Assembly (NCBI GenBank): GCA_043777895.1
Contig: JAYWHD010000124.1
Span: forward strand, 1-7,155
From: JBDLSY01 sp043777895
Lineage (GTDB): Bacteria; Pseudomonadota; Gammaproteobacteria; Burkholderiales; Burkholderiaceae_C
Length of the DNA: 7,155 bases
Reading direction: 5' to 3'
This document shows, in pieces, positions 1 to 6,032 of this stretch (position 1 is the stretch's first letter; each line of letters starts with the position of its first letter). Both the position numbers and the translations under genes were made by a program. Under the pieces are notes generated by a model. The model was not told the origin of the DNA and ran no database searches. It saw only the letters and a list, made by a program, of their open reading frames with translations.

Positions 1-431
1 GAAAATGGAGGGTTTGTAACAATAACATCTGATTGCTTTAATAGTTCTATGCTTTCAGGACTACGAAAATCGCCATCACCTTTAAAATGAATAATACCAT
101 TAGAATTTGGGATTGGCATTTCTCCTTTTTTACCTGCATACTCAAAGAAGAAGCCGTTTTCAGTTTTTTCTGCATTAAATAAATCATTCTTTTTTTCTTG
201 ATAGCAAGCCCCAATCAATTTTTGTAGTCCTAATTCCTTGAAATTGTCAGCGAAATATTTAAAAAAATTACTAATAATAGCATCGTCGCAATTACAATAA
301 ACTACCTTATCCTTAAAATGATTTTTATAGTGCTGCAATTCGCTTTCTACATCAGAAAGCTGTGTGTAGAATTCATCACTTTTTGATTTTTTAGCCTTTT
401 GTAGTAGTTTATTTGTTGCGTTTCTTGCCAT
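1..431 (-). CDS. EcoRI-type adenine-N6 DNA methyltransferase, N-terminal part (runs off window edge)
   Basis: An open frame starts with ATG at 431-429 and is still open at the window edge, giving 143 residues. It begins MARNATNKLLQKAKKSKSDE, then FYTQ, and later has VVYCNCDD (43-50), SNFFKYFA (54-61), KGDGDFRS (117-124) and VTNPPF (138-143). From memory these match the N-terminus of M.EcoRI, which adds a methyl group to adenine in GAATTC. NPPF is the class N6-adenine catalytic motif and lies at nearly the same residue number as in M.EcoRI; GDGDFRS is also shared. M.EcoRI is about 325 residues, so over half is outside the window and its integrity cannot be judged. Initiation signals are weak, only a GAG about 6 nt upstream. 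The start follows the preceding remnant's stop codon by two bases, the endonuclease-then-methyltransferase order of the EcoRI system. One GAATTC occurs inside the gene at 369-374. Family assignment is strong; exact specificity is inferred. Confidence 0.9.
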   Translation of the reverse strand, partial: MARNATNKLLQKAKKSKSDEFYTQLSDVESELQHYKNHFKDKVVYCNCDDAIISNFFKYFADNFKELGLQKLIGACYQEKKNDLFNAEKTENGFFFEYAGKKGEMPIPNSNGIIHFKGDGDFRSPESIELLKQSDVIVTNPPF

Positions 432-433
432 AA

Positions 434-598
434 TTACTCGTTGTTTAGTTTTTTGTGATTTGATTGAATAAATCTCTCCCTAAATATTTCACCAACAGTT
501 AAGTCGTGTAACTTTGCCCCTTCACCAAAGATACCTACTACTCCTTGCGACTTTTTATGTTGATTTGTCAGTCTTGTTGATTGGTTCTTTTTAGCTAT
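434..598 (-). pseudogene. Remnant of an EcoRI-type restriction endonuclease gene (N-terminal fragment, start codon lost)
   Basis: Read from 598 to 434, this frame gives 54 codons and a TAA. The segment KKNQSTRLTNQHKKSQGVVG, followed by IFGEGAKLHDLTVGEI, matches the start of EcoRI endonuclease as I recall it (NKKQSNRLTEQHKLSQGVIG, then IFGDYAKAHDLAVGEV). The register is gap-free, and the codon aligned with the EcoRI initiator Met is ATA (598-596). An in-frame TAA lies a few codons upstream with no ATG, GTG or TTG between. After VGEI the match stops; about 16 unrelated codons follow, then a stop two bases before the methyltransferase ATG. EcoRI is about 277 residues, and its catalytic PD...ExK region (around residues 91-113) is absent. 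So the gene has lost both its start and over 80% of its length. It may be non-functional relic DNA, or kept because it holds promoter sequence for the methyltransferase. A short peptide from a non-standard start is possible but could not cut DNA. Confidence 0.83.
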
Positions 599-817
599 TT
601 TATTAACTCTATTTTTATATTTTTACAAGATTAGCAATTACGGTAGTCTTTTAAACTTTAAATAATTAATAAATAGATATTAATTTGTTATTCTTTGTGG
701 TTCTTAAATTTTAAGGCTTATAGAATATATTTCAAAAATTTTATTCTTTAAGCACAATAACTAGCAATAAAATGTAATATTGTAGCCTTAGCCTTAATAT
801 TAAACTTTTATACTTTA

Positions 818-868
818 TATTTAGTTTTTATATTTAATTTTTATATTTAGTTTTTATATTTAGTTTTA
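818..868. repeat. 13-bp tandem repeat, about four copies, upstream of engB
   Basis: The unit TATTTAGTTTTTA occurs at 818-830 and 844-856. A one-base variant (TATTTAATTTTTA) is at 831-843, and a 12-base copy ends the array at 857-868. The array runs into a second repeat of different period and lies within 100 bp of the engB start codon. Slippage during replication is the simplest origin. Any effect on engB expression is speculative. Confidence 0.9.
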
Positions 869-891
869 AATTTTAAATTTTAAATTTTAAA
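864..891. repeat. 7-bp tandem repeat (TTTTAAA x4) just upstream of engB
   Basis: Four exact copies of TTTTAAA occupy 864-870, 871-877, 878-884 and 885-891, overlapping the end of the 13-bp array. The last copy ends 19 bp before the engB ATG, so it lies in or next to the promoter core. A seven-base period is out of step with the DNA helix, so a change of one unit would rotate upstream elements relative to downstream ones. Confidence 0.9.
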
Positions 892-910
892 TTTACTGAT
901 AATCAATTTT

Positions 911-1783
911 ATGACTCAAACACTGCCCATCATACCTATAGCTAAAACTAGTCATTCCAAAACAGTTTTTAAAAGTAAAGCTATATTACCGAATAATCAA
1001 GATTCAGTGAATCCTTTGCAGCCCGCAAAATTTTATGACACCGTGGCAACAGAAGCACAATTACCCGCCGATGGGTTGCCCGAAGTTGCTTTTGTAGGGC
1101 GTTCAAATGCGGGTAAAAGCAGTGCTATTAATGCTTTAACTGTTCAACATAAATTGGCTTATGTCAGTAAAATGCCGGGTAGAACGCAGCACTTAAATTA
1201 TTTTTCAATTCCTTACACGGCACGTATGGCACAGGCAGGCATCGCAGCCCCTGTTGATGCACCCGCAGTGATTAAGCTGCCCGAAGCTCACGAACGCAGT
1301 GCACCTTATGTTACGACTGCTGAAAAAGCACCGTGTATGGGATATATGGTTGATTTACCAGGTTATGGCTATGCCCGTGTTGGAAAAAATATGAAAAGTC
1401 ATTGGTCAGACTTTTTAACGCATTACATTACAGGCAGACAAGTATTGGTGGGTATTGTATGGCTGATGGATTGTCGCCAAGCATTAACAGATATTGACTT
1501 AGAGTTCTTAACTTTATTAAATGGCCGTCCTTTATTGGTTTTATTAACCAAGACTGATAAACTGAATCAAAGTGAACGTGCCAAAATAGTCAATACAGTT
1601 CGTCAGCGTTTACAACTAGAAATAGCGAATATGATGCAACTAGCGGTAGAGTATGTGCCAATACCCAACGTACTGGCTTTTAGTAGCTTGACGCGTATAG
1701 GACAGGCACAGGCGGTTACACAGATTGCTACTTGGTTGAATGTTCAAACAATGCCTGATGTACCCGATCATTTATCAGTATAA
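911..1783 (+). CDS. engB: EngB (YihA/YsxC) ribosome-biogenesis GTPase
   Basis: EngB is a TrmE-Era-EngA-EngB-Septin family GTPase needed for late assembly of the large ribosomal subunit. GTPase motifs appear in order: G1 P-loop GRSNAGKS (63-70), G2 threonine in PGRTQHLNYF (T92), G3 DLPGYGYA (148-155), G4 TKTDK (213-217), and G5-like FSSL (257-260). The PGRTQ-x-NYF and DLPGYGYA segments are specific to the EngB branch. At 290 residues it is longer than the usual ~200. About 40 extra residues come from an N-terminal extension before FYDTV (41-45), and about 40 from an insertion between G2 and G3 (roughly 101-142). I kept the ATG at 911 because there is no later in-frame ATG before the conserved region, only GTG and TTG codons near residues 33-36. 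No clear Shine-Dalgarno sequence precedes it. It is transcribed towards piuC and is not part of the iron module. Confidence 0.96.
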   Translation: MTQTLPIIPIAKTSHSKTVFKSKAILPNNQDSVNPLQPAKFYDTVATEAQLPADGLPEVAFVGRSNAGKSSAINALTVQHKLAYVSKMPGRTQHLNYFSIPYTARMAQAGIAAPVDAPAVIKLPEAHERSAPYVTTAEKAPCMGYMVDLPGYGYARVGKNMKSHWSDFLTHYITGRQVLVGIVWLMDCRQALTDIDLEFLTLLNGRPLLVLLTKTDKLNQSERAKIVNTVRQRLQLEIANMMQLAVEYVPIPNVLAFSSLTRIGQAQAVTQIATWLNVQTMPDVPDHLSV

Positions 1784-1794
1784 GTTAAGACACT

Positions 1795-1810
1795 AAATAT
1801 TTAAATATTT
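1795..1810. other. AT-only perfect palindrome at the engB/piuC convergent junction
   Basis: AAATATTTAAATATTT is a perfect 16-bp palindrome between the two converging genes, and it overlaps the last codons of piuC. It has no G or C in the stem, so it would be a weak hairpin and is not a convincing intrinsic terminator. With only 17 bp between the two stop codons there is no room for separate terminators, so each transcript probably extends into the opposite gene unless stopped by other means. Confidence 0.45.
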
Positions 1811-2484
1811 GCCCACATACGCAGTAAATTATGATAGTTTTGCGTTAATAAAATGGCTTCTGCTGATTCGCCGTGTGTTTGACGCAAACTGGCAATAACA
1901 CAGTCTAACTCATACAATACGGTTCGCTGTTGTGATTCACGCACCATACTTTGTACCCAACTGACACAGGCATACCGTACACCTTGAGTCACAGGTTCAA
2001 CACGGTGTAACACATAGGACGGATAAACGATTAAATCGCCCGCAGCTAATTTAATACTTTGACTTGGATAGCCATCTTCAATGATTAACTCACCGCCTGT
2101 ATAAGTATTAGGGTCGCTTAAAAACAATGTAAATGAAATATCAGTACGTAAATGTTGAGCACTTGCCGCATGGGTACGAATGGCGTTATCAACATGGTTA
2201 CCAAATGAGTTATGCTGGTTTTGATAACGGTTAAACAAGGGCGGGTAAATATGCTTAGGCAGTACGGCAGAAAAAAATTCAGCGTTTTGACTTAAAGCCT
2301 GTAAGACTATTTGACGCAACTGTGCCGCTAAAGGGCTATTTTCATCTAATTGATAATTGTTTTTAGTCTGTGCCGCCTGTGTACCTGCTGTGACTTTACC
2401 GCTATGCCAATCAGCAATACTTAGGGCATTGACTAATTTATAAACTAATTCATCAGATAAAACTTTTGGAATATGTAAAGACAT
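1801..2484 (-). CDS. piuC: PKHD-type Fe(II)/2-oxoglutarate-dependent hydroxylase, PiuC/YbiX family
   Basis: The protein is 227 residues, the normal length for the family, and is collinear with E. coli YbiX from HIPKVLS at the start to YHNLLRMW at the end. The iron-binding facial triad is complete: H97 and D99 in GNHVDNAIRTH, and H160 in YPSYVLHRVEPV. R170 in GVRYACVSWVQSM is the expected 2-oxoglutarate-binding arginine. LFNRYQNQ, TDISFTLFLSD and GGELIIEDGY are other family blocks. No signal peptide is present, so it should be cytosolic. The true substrate of this family is not established; its genes typically sit beside siderophore receptors (piuA-piuC, fiu-ybiX), which fits here, where it lies downstream of the receptor on the same strand. 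The 163-bp gap contains a palindromic repeat, so its expression may be partly uncoupled. The start is fixed by alignment to YbiX. No clear ribosome-binding site is visible. Confidence 0.95.
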   Translation of the reverse strand: MSLHIPKVLSDELVYKLVNALSIADWHSGKVTAGTQAAQTKNNYQLDENSPLAAQLRQIVLQALSQNAEFFSAVLPKHIYPPLFNRYQNQHNSFGNHVDNAIRTHAASAQHLRTDISFTLFLSDPNTYTGGELIIEDGYPSQSIKLAAGDLIVYPSYVLHRVEPVTQGVRYACVSWVQSMVRESQQRTVLYELDCVIASLRQTHGESAEAILLTQNYHNLLRMWANI

Positions 2485-2502
2485 AAATATAAATAATGGT
2501 AA

Positions 2503-2570
2503 AAATCAGGATTTTTAAGATTAAAGTAAGTAAAGTTTAAAAAACCTTTAAATCTTGAAAACCCTGATTT
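2503..2570. repeat. Dispersed imperfect palindromic repeat, copy 1 (between receptor and piuC)
   Basis: The left arm (2503-2526, starting AAATCAGGATTTTTAAGATT) pairs with the right arm (2546-2570, ending CTTGAAAACCCTGATTT) with a few mismatches, leaving a loop of about 20 bp. A second copy lies at 7027-7114. The two share an exact 20-base stretch (AATCAGGATTTTTAAGATTA at 2504-2523 and 7028-7047), similar middles and similar right ends. It could be a REP/MITE-like element. Read on the minus strand, the stem is followed by a run of five T, so it might also act as a transcription attenuator between the receptor and piuC. That role is inference. Confidence 0.8.
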
Positions 2571-2603
2571 GAACTTTGATTTTTAAGGCTTAAGAAAAAA
2601 ATT

Positions 2604-2630
2604 TAATATTTTTAATATTTTTAATATTTT
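2604..2630. repeat. 9-bp tandem repeat (TAATATTTT x3) just downstream of the receptor gene
   Basis: Three exact copies of TAATATTTT fill 2604-2612, 2613-2621 and 2622-2630, ending 17 bp before the receptor stop codon as read on the plus strand. With the palindromic repeat it makes up most of the 163-bp spacer between the receptor and piuC. No function is evident. Confidence 0.9.
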
Positions 2631-2647
2631 TAAAAGCAATCTATGAT

Positions 2648-4825
2648 TTAAAACGTGTAATCTACAGATATGGTTGCCGATCTACGGTTGCTAGGAATAG
2701 CAAATCCACCATTGTCATACAAAGCATCGTAATATACTTTATTGGTCAAGTTTTTAATATTTGCACGTAAAGTGATTTTCTTACTAAACTCATACGCCGC
2801 CATCATATCAAAGCGGGTGTAACGCGGTGCAGTATTAGGCGTAAACGCTGTGCCTGTAAAAACACTATTAGCATTAGCAACCTGTGGGCTATATACGGTA
2901 CGTTTACCTTTAAATTCAATTCCACCACCCAACTTAAATTGAGGCGTTACTTTATAAGTTGACCATAAGTTAAAAGTATGACTAGGCGTATTACGGGCTG
3001 CTTGCCCTTTAAAACGTGCATCGGCTTTAGTTACAATCCCTGTCGTTGCATTTTTGTTTTCAGCGACTTCTAAGATTTTTGCATCCATAAACGATGCCCC
3101 AGCAAATACGGCTAGTTTAGGCGTTACATTGCCTGATACTTCCAAATCAAGCCCATTAGTCCGGCGTTTTTTAGTCAAAATAGCAGCGGTAGATTCTAAA
3201 TCAGTATTGCGTTCCCAATGTTTATCAGCACGATACAAGGCAGTACGCAAAGCTAAGTTACCATTCATCGCTTGCCATTTTGCCCCCACCTCTAATACTT
3301 TACTGCGTTCGGCAGGGTAAGCTCCACCTGATAATTGGTATAAATCAGCTGTTGGACTAAATGAATCGCTAGTATTTAAATAGTAATGGGCATTGATACT
3401 GGGTTGATACGATAGTCCAAAGCGTGTGCTGCTTTCAGAAAATTTTAAAGCAGGTGAAGTCAAGCTACTATAATTGGCATCTAGCCAGTCTTTACGTATA
3501 CCCACCAAGGCTTTCCAGTCTTGAATAAACTCAACACTGTCTTGTATATATACTGATTTACTATCACCCGTATATTTATTGGGCAAACTAGCAGGATTAA
3601 CCTTATCAGCTTTGTATATCGGTGCGGTAGCAGTCCCTGTATTCAGTAAACCTTGACGGTATGAGTCTTCTTTGAGTAACTCAATACCCGCCAATACTTC
3701 GTGACTCATCGTCCCCAGCATAAATTGAGTATTAAAATCACTTTGTAAGCTGGTTGTTTTATACGTTGAAGTACGTGTTTGATTACCACCTGCTGCTCCT
3801 TTAGCATCAGGGGCTAAAGTTAAGTGCGGTGTTTTTCCCCAATAAGCACGGTCATATATACCGCGACGTAATACTGTTTTAAGCTCGCTGCCTTCGGGAG
3901 CGCGATAGGTATGCCCTACCGTGCTAATACTAGTGGTACTGTCATCAAATGTTTTGTCTGTTCCCCAATAGTAACCAATCGGAAACCGTGTATTGACTGC
4001 GTGGGTTACGGGGTCAAATCGAACACCATAATCGGGGTTATCTTTATTGGTTACGCGGCTATGTCCTACATTAAACATGTGCGGTGTGCCTTGACCCGTT
4101 GCATAAGCAATGGCTACCCCTTGGCGTTTTAATTCAGGCGTTGCACCATTGGCAGGGTTCTCTCGCCAGTTACCTTCATGGCGTTTCATGGCATTGATAC
4201 GTATTGCACTGGTATCACTTAATTGTTTATTAAAATCACCTTTTGCTTCGTAGTAGCCTTCATTGCCTATAGTCGTTGATATTTGATGTTTGTCATGTAG
4301 TTGTGCAGTTTTGGTTGCCTGATTGACTACGCCGCCTGCTTGTCCACGGCCATATAGCATTGCGGCAGCACCACGCAATACATCAACTTGTTCAGTATTA
4401 AACGTTTCACGGTTATATTGTGCGGTATCACGGACACCGTCTAAATAAATATCTCCAAAAGTATAAAACCCACGCAGCATCATATTGTCACCCGAACGAC
4501 CACCTTCAGCGGCATTAAAAGTTAAGCCCGATACATTGCGTAAGGCTTCACGCAAACTACCGACTTGCTGCTCGTCCATTAATGTTTGCGTGACCGTAGT
4601 AATCGCCTGTGGCACATCTTGCGGGTCTTGTAGGCTTTTTGTAGCACGGGTGGTCGTTGCACGATAGCCATCGGGTATCGGTACACTATTTGTTTTAGCA
4701 CGCACTTGAACTGCGGGTAAGACAACTACATTGCCAGTGTCTATTTGGGCCTGTGCAGTACCGTTTAAACACAATACTGCTAAAGCAATTGGCGTTAAAA
4801 CTAAAGTAGAGTTTATTTGTTTCAT
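2648..4825 (-). CDS. TonB-dependent outer-membrane siderophore receptor (Fiu/PiuA-like)
   Basis: This 725-residue protein has the full architecture of a TonB-dependent siderophore receptor. A signal peptide (1-26, cleavage probably after AQA before QIDTG) is followed by a TonB-box-like segment around VVVLPAVQVRA (33-43). The plug domain spans about 55-170, with LREALRNVSGL (91-101), MLRGF (116-120), IYLDGVRD (126-133), FNTEQVDVLRG (142-152) and YGRGQAGGVVN (158-168). The rest is a 22-strand beta-barrel ending in the outer-membrane assembly signal DYTF with a terminal Phe. There is no extra N-terminal signalling domain, so it should not drive an anti-sigma cascade. Plug motifs and the adjacent piuC resemble Fiu and PiuA, receptors for ferric catecholates, but the ligand cannot be read from sequence. 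Energy would come from the TonB-ExbB-ExbD complex encoded just upstream. An 8-bp tandem repeat ends 12 bp before the ATG, and no Shine-Dalgarno sequence is visible. Iron regulation is likely, yet I found no clear Fur box. Confidence 0.95.
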   Translation of the reverse strand: MKQINSTLVLTPIALAVLCLNGTAQAQIDTGNVVVLPAVQVRAKTNSVPIPDGYRATTTRATKSLQDPQDVPQAITTVTQTLMDEQQVGSLREALRNVSGLTFNAAEGGRSGDNMMLRGFYTFGDIYLDGVRDTAQYNRETFNTEQVDVLRGAAAMLYGRGQAGGVVNQATKTAQLHDKHQISTTIGNEGYYEAKGDFNKQLSDTSAIRINAMKRHEGNWRENPANGATPELKRQGVAIAYATGQGTPHMFNVGHSRVTNKDNPDYGVRFDPVTHAVNTRFPIGYYWGTDKTFDDSTTSISTVGHTYRAPEGSELKTVLRRGIYDRAYWGKTPHLTLAPDAKGAAGGNQTRTSTYKTTSLQSDFNTQFMLGTMSHEVLAGIELLKEDSYRQGLLNTGTATAPIYKADKVNPASLPNKYTGDSKSVYIQDSVEFIQDWKALVGIRKDWLDANYSSLTSPALKFSESSTRFGLSYQPSINAHYYLNTSDSFSPTADLYQLSGGAYPAERSKVLEVGAKWQAMNGNLALRTALYRADKHWERNTDLESTAAILTKKRRTNGLDLEVSGNVTPKLAVFAGASFMDAKILEVAENKNATTGIVTKADARFKGQAARNTPSHTFNLWSTYKVTPQFKLGGGIEFKGKRTVYSPQVANANSVFTGTAFTPNTAPRYTRFDMMAAYEFSKKITLRANIKNLTNKVYYDALYDNGGFAIPSNRRSATISVDYTF

Positions 4826-4837
4826 AAAATATATAAA

Positions 4838-4877
4838 GTTGTAAAGTTGTAAAGTTGTGAAGTTGTGAAGTTAAAAA
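4838..4877. repeat. 8-bp tandem repeat in the leader of the siderophore receptor
   Basis: On the plus strand, GTTGTAAA occurs twice (4838-4845, 4846-4853), GTTGTGAA twice (4854-4861, 4862-4869), then a decayed unit GTTAAAAA (4870-4877). The array ends 12 bp from the receptor ATG (4825) and fills half of the 78-bp gap after exbD. It occupies the position where a promoter or ribosome-binding region for the receptor would lie. Tandem repeats in such places are a known way for surface-protein genes to vary expression; whether that happens here is unknown. Confidence 0.9.
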
Positions 4878-4903
4878 CGTGAGTAAGAATAAAATAGTAT
4901 GTG

Positions 4904-5326
4904 CTAAGGCATAGTCGCAAACCGTAATTGTGTTAAACCTGCCGCACCAATACTGGACATCACTTGTGCAACTACGCCATAAGGGACTACTTTGTCGGCA
5001 TACACTTGTACGGTGGCTGTACTTGATGCCAAGGCTTGTAAAGCAGGTTTAAGCGTATCTAAGGTATAAGGCTGTTGATTCATACTAATTTGTCCATCGG
5101 CTTGAATAGCAATAGCAATCGGTTGCGAATCGGCAGGCATAGGGGCATTGCTGGCAATAGGCAAATTAATTTTTACAGCGTGGTTGAGTAAAGGGGCAGC
5201 GACCATAAATAAAACTAATAATACCAACATAACATCAATCATTGGTAACATATTCATATCAGCCATAGCCGCACTTTTATAACGCCGCTTACTGCCTGAA
5301 CTTGAAGTGGTTTTCGTAAATCCCAT
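4904..5326 (-). CDS. exbD: ExbD, biopolymer transport protein of the TonB motor
   Basis: ExbD is the small proton-channel subunit that works with ExbB to energise TonB. The 140-residue protein has a short basic cytoplasmic start (GSKRRYKS, 11-18), then the hallmark segment MNMLPMIDVMLVLLVLFMVAAPLL (24-47). This contains the single transmembrane helix with D31 at the place of the essential aspartate D25 of E. coli ExbD. The periplasmic domain ends with the family block YADKVVPYGVVAQVMSSIGA (109-128). Length and layout are ordinary. The start lies 14 bp after the exbB stop, so the two are almost certainly co-transcribed and probably translationally linked. Only a weak GGGCG precedes the start. 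An alternative start at M21 would remove the basic tail and seems less likely. Confidence 0.95.
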   Translation of the reverse strand: MGFTKTTSSSGSKRRYKSAAMADMNMLPMIDVMLVLLVLFMVAAPLLNHAVKINLPIASNAPMPADSQPIAIAIQADGQISMNQQPYTLDTLKPALQALASSTATVQVYADKVVPYGVVAQVMSSIGAAGLTQLRFATMP

Positions 5327-5340
5327 AATTTATTCGCCCG

Positions 5341-5949
5341 TTATACTTGTGTTGAATGAGGGTTTTTTATAACCGATGGGCTATTTAAACGCTGCAAAAC
5401 TGCTTGAATATTCAACAAACACTTGGCATTGCTACGGGTAATTAAGTTATATACCACCACAGCAGGCAAAGCGACTAGCAAACCTAAGGCGGTCATTAAT
5501 AAAGTTTCACCCACAGGGCCCATCATTTTTTCAATGTTAGCTTGTCCCGAAGCGGCTACAGCGGTTAAAGCATGGTAAATCCCCCATACTGTGCCTAATA
5601 AACCCACAAATGGGGCAGCAGCAGCAATAGTAGCTAATAAAATTTGCCCACGGTCTAAGCGGCTGGCACAACAGTCTAATACAAAGTCCAGCGAATAGTG
5701 TGCTTGAATAGACTGCTGATAAGCCCAGCTAAAAATACTGGGTTTAGTAAAATCAGACTCATGGAGTACCTGACTGGGCAGCTTATTTAGCAAAGCTTTA
5801 ACATGCTGATTATTATGCCGTGATAAACGCATAAACTGTATCGCTACCGTCCAAGTACACATAGACATCAGTAATAAGACGGCTAATAAAGTCCAAGCCA
5901 TACTGTCTGCTTGAGCAAAAAAATGGGCTAATCCAAATGGGGTATTCAT
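5341..5949 (-). CDS. exbB: ExbB, MotA/TolQ/ExbB proton-channel subunit of the TonB motor
   Basis: ExbB forms the inner-membrane ring around ExbD and converts the proton gradient into movement of TonB. The 202-residue protein has three hydrophobic segments at about 19-39, 103-124 and 150-172. The family blocks APFVGLLGTVWGIYHAL (112-128) and GPVGETLLMTALGLLVALPA (144-163) are intact. Residues T120, E148 and T153 correspond, at a constant offset of 28, to T148, E176 and T181 of E. coli ExbB, the polar residues in its channel. It is slightly shorter than E. coli ExbB, mainly at the N-terminus. The distance to TolQ is hard to judge from sequence alone, but the neighbouring tonB and exbD make ExbB the right call. 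ATAGGA about 10 bp upstream of the ATG is the best ribosome-binding site in the module. Confidence 0.95.
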   Translation of the reverse strand: MNTPFGLAHFFAQADSMAWTLLAVLLLMSMCTWTVAIQFMRLSRHNNQHVKALLNKLPSQVLHESDFTKPSIFSWAYQQSIQAHYSLDFVLDCCASRLDRGQILLATIAAAAPFVGLLGTVWGIYHALTAVAASGQANIEKMMGPVGETLLMTALGLLVALPAVVVYNLITRSNAKCLLNIQAVLQRLNSPSVIKNPHSTQV

Positions 5950-5969
5950 AAAATTCCTATCGTTTTAAA

Positions 5970-6023
5970 GTTATAAAATATGTAAAAGCTATAAAAGGTG
6001 TAAAAACTGTAAAGGCTATAAAT
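5970..6023. repeat. Degenerate 9-bp tandem array, six units, between tonB and exbB
   Basis: Six successive 9-mers on the plus strand are GTTATAAAA, TATGTAAAA, GCTATAAAA, GGTGTAAAA, ACTGTAAAG and GCTATAAAT. The positions follow nnT(A/G)TAAA(A), with T at 3, T at 5 and AAA at 6-8 unchanged in all six while positions 1, 2 and 4 vary. The array fills most of the 83-bp spacer and ends 20 bp before the exbB ATG. The unit core is close to the GTTGTAAA unit found in front of the receptor gene. An old slippage array or a series of binding sites would both explain it. Confidence 0.8.
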
Positions 6024-6032
6024 ATAAACTAA

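Larger units (their letters stand above)
599..910. other. Very AT-rich gene-free spacer between the restriction-modification remnant and engB
   Basis: I see no credible coding region, RNA gene or GC-rich terminator stem here. The stretch is almost entirely A and T, with a small agcctt doublet at 784-795 and two tandem repeats at its right end. It must hold divergent promoters, leftward for the restriction-modification genes and rightward for engB. A GATAAT at 898-903 resembles a -10 element, but no convincing -35 sits at the right distance, so I do not call a promoter. Confidence 0.7.

Noticed and set aside
434..598. An intact small gene starting at ATA (for example a regulatory C protein)
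   Set aside because: The content matches the EcoRI endonuclease N-terminus rather than a helix-turn-helix protein, and ATA is a very poor start codon.
898..910. GATAATCA upstream of engB resembling half of a Fur box
   Set aside because: Only half the consensus matches, and engB is not an iron gene. AT-rich DNA gives such matches by chance.
1784..1810. Intrinsic bidirectional terminator between engB and piuC
   Set aside because: The palindrome contains only A and T and overlaps the end of piuC, so it would not form a stable terminator hairpin.
3054..3320. Open frame of 88 codons on the plus strand inside the receptor gene, with similar ones at 3911-4132 and 4485-4667
   Set aside because: They lie antisense to a clearly conserved receptor, lack recognisable domains and ribosome-binding sites, and are explained as chance open frames.
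4838..6023. CRISPR-like arrays
   Set aside because: Units are 8-9 bp and directly adjacent, without spacers. These are simple tandem repeats.
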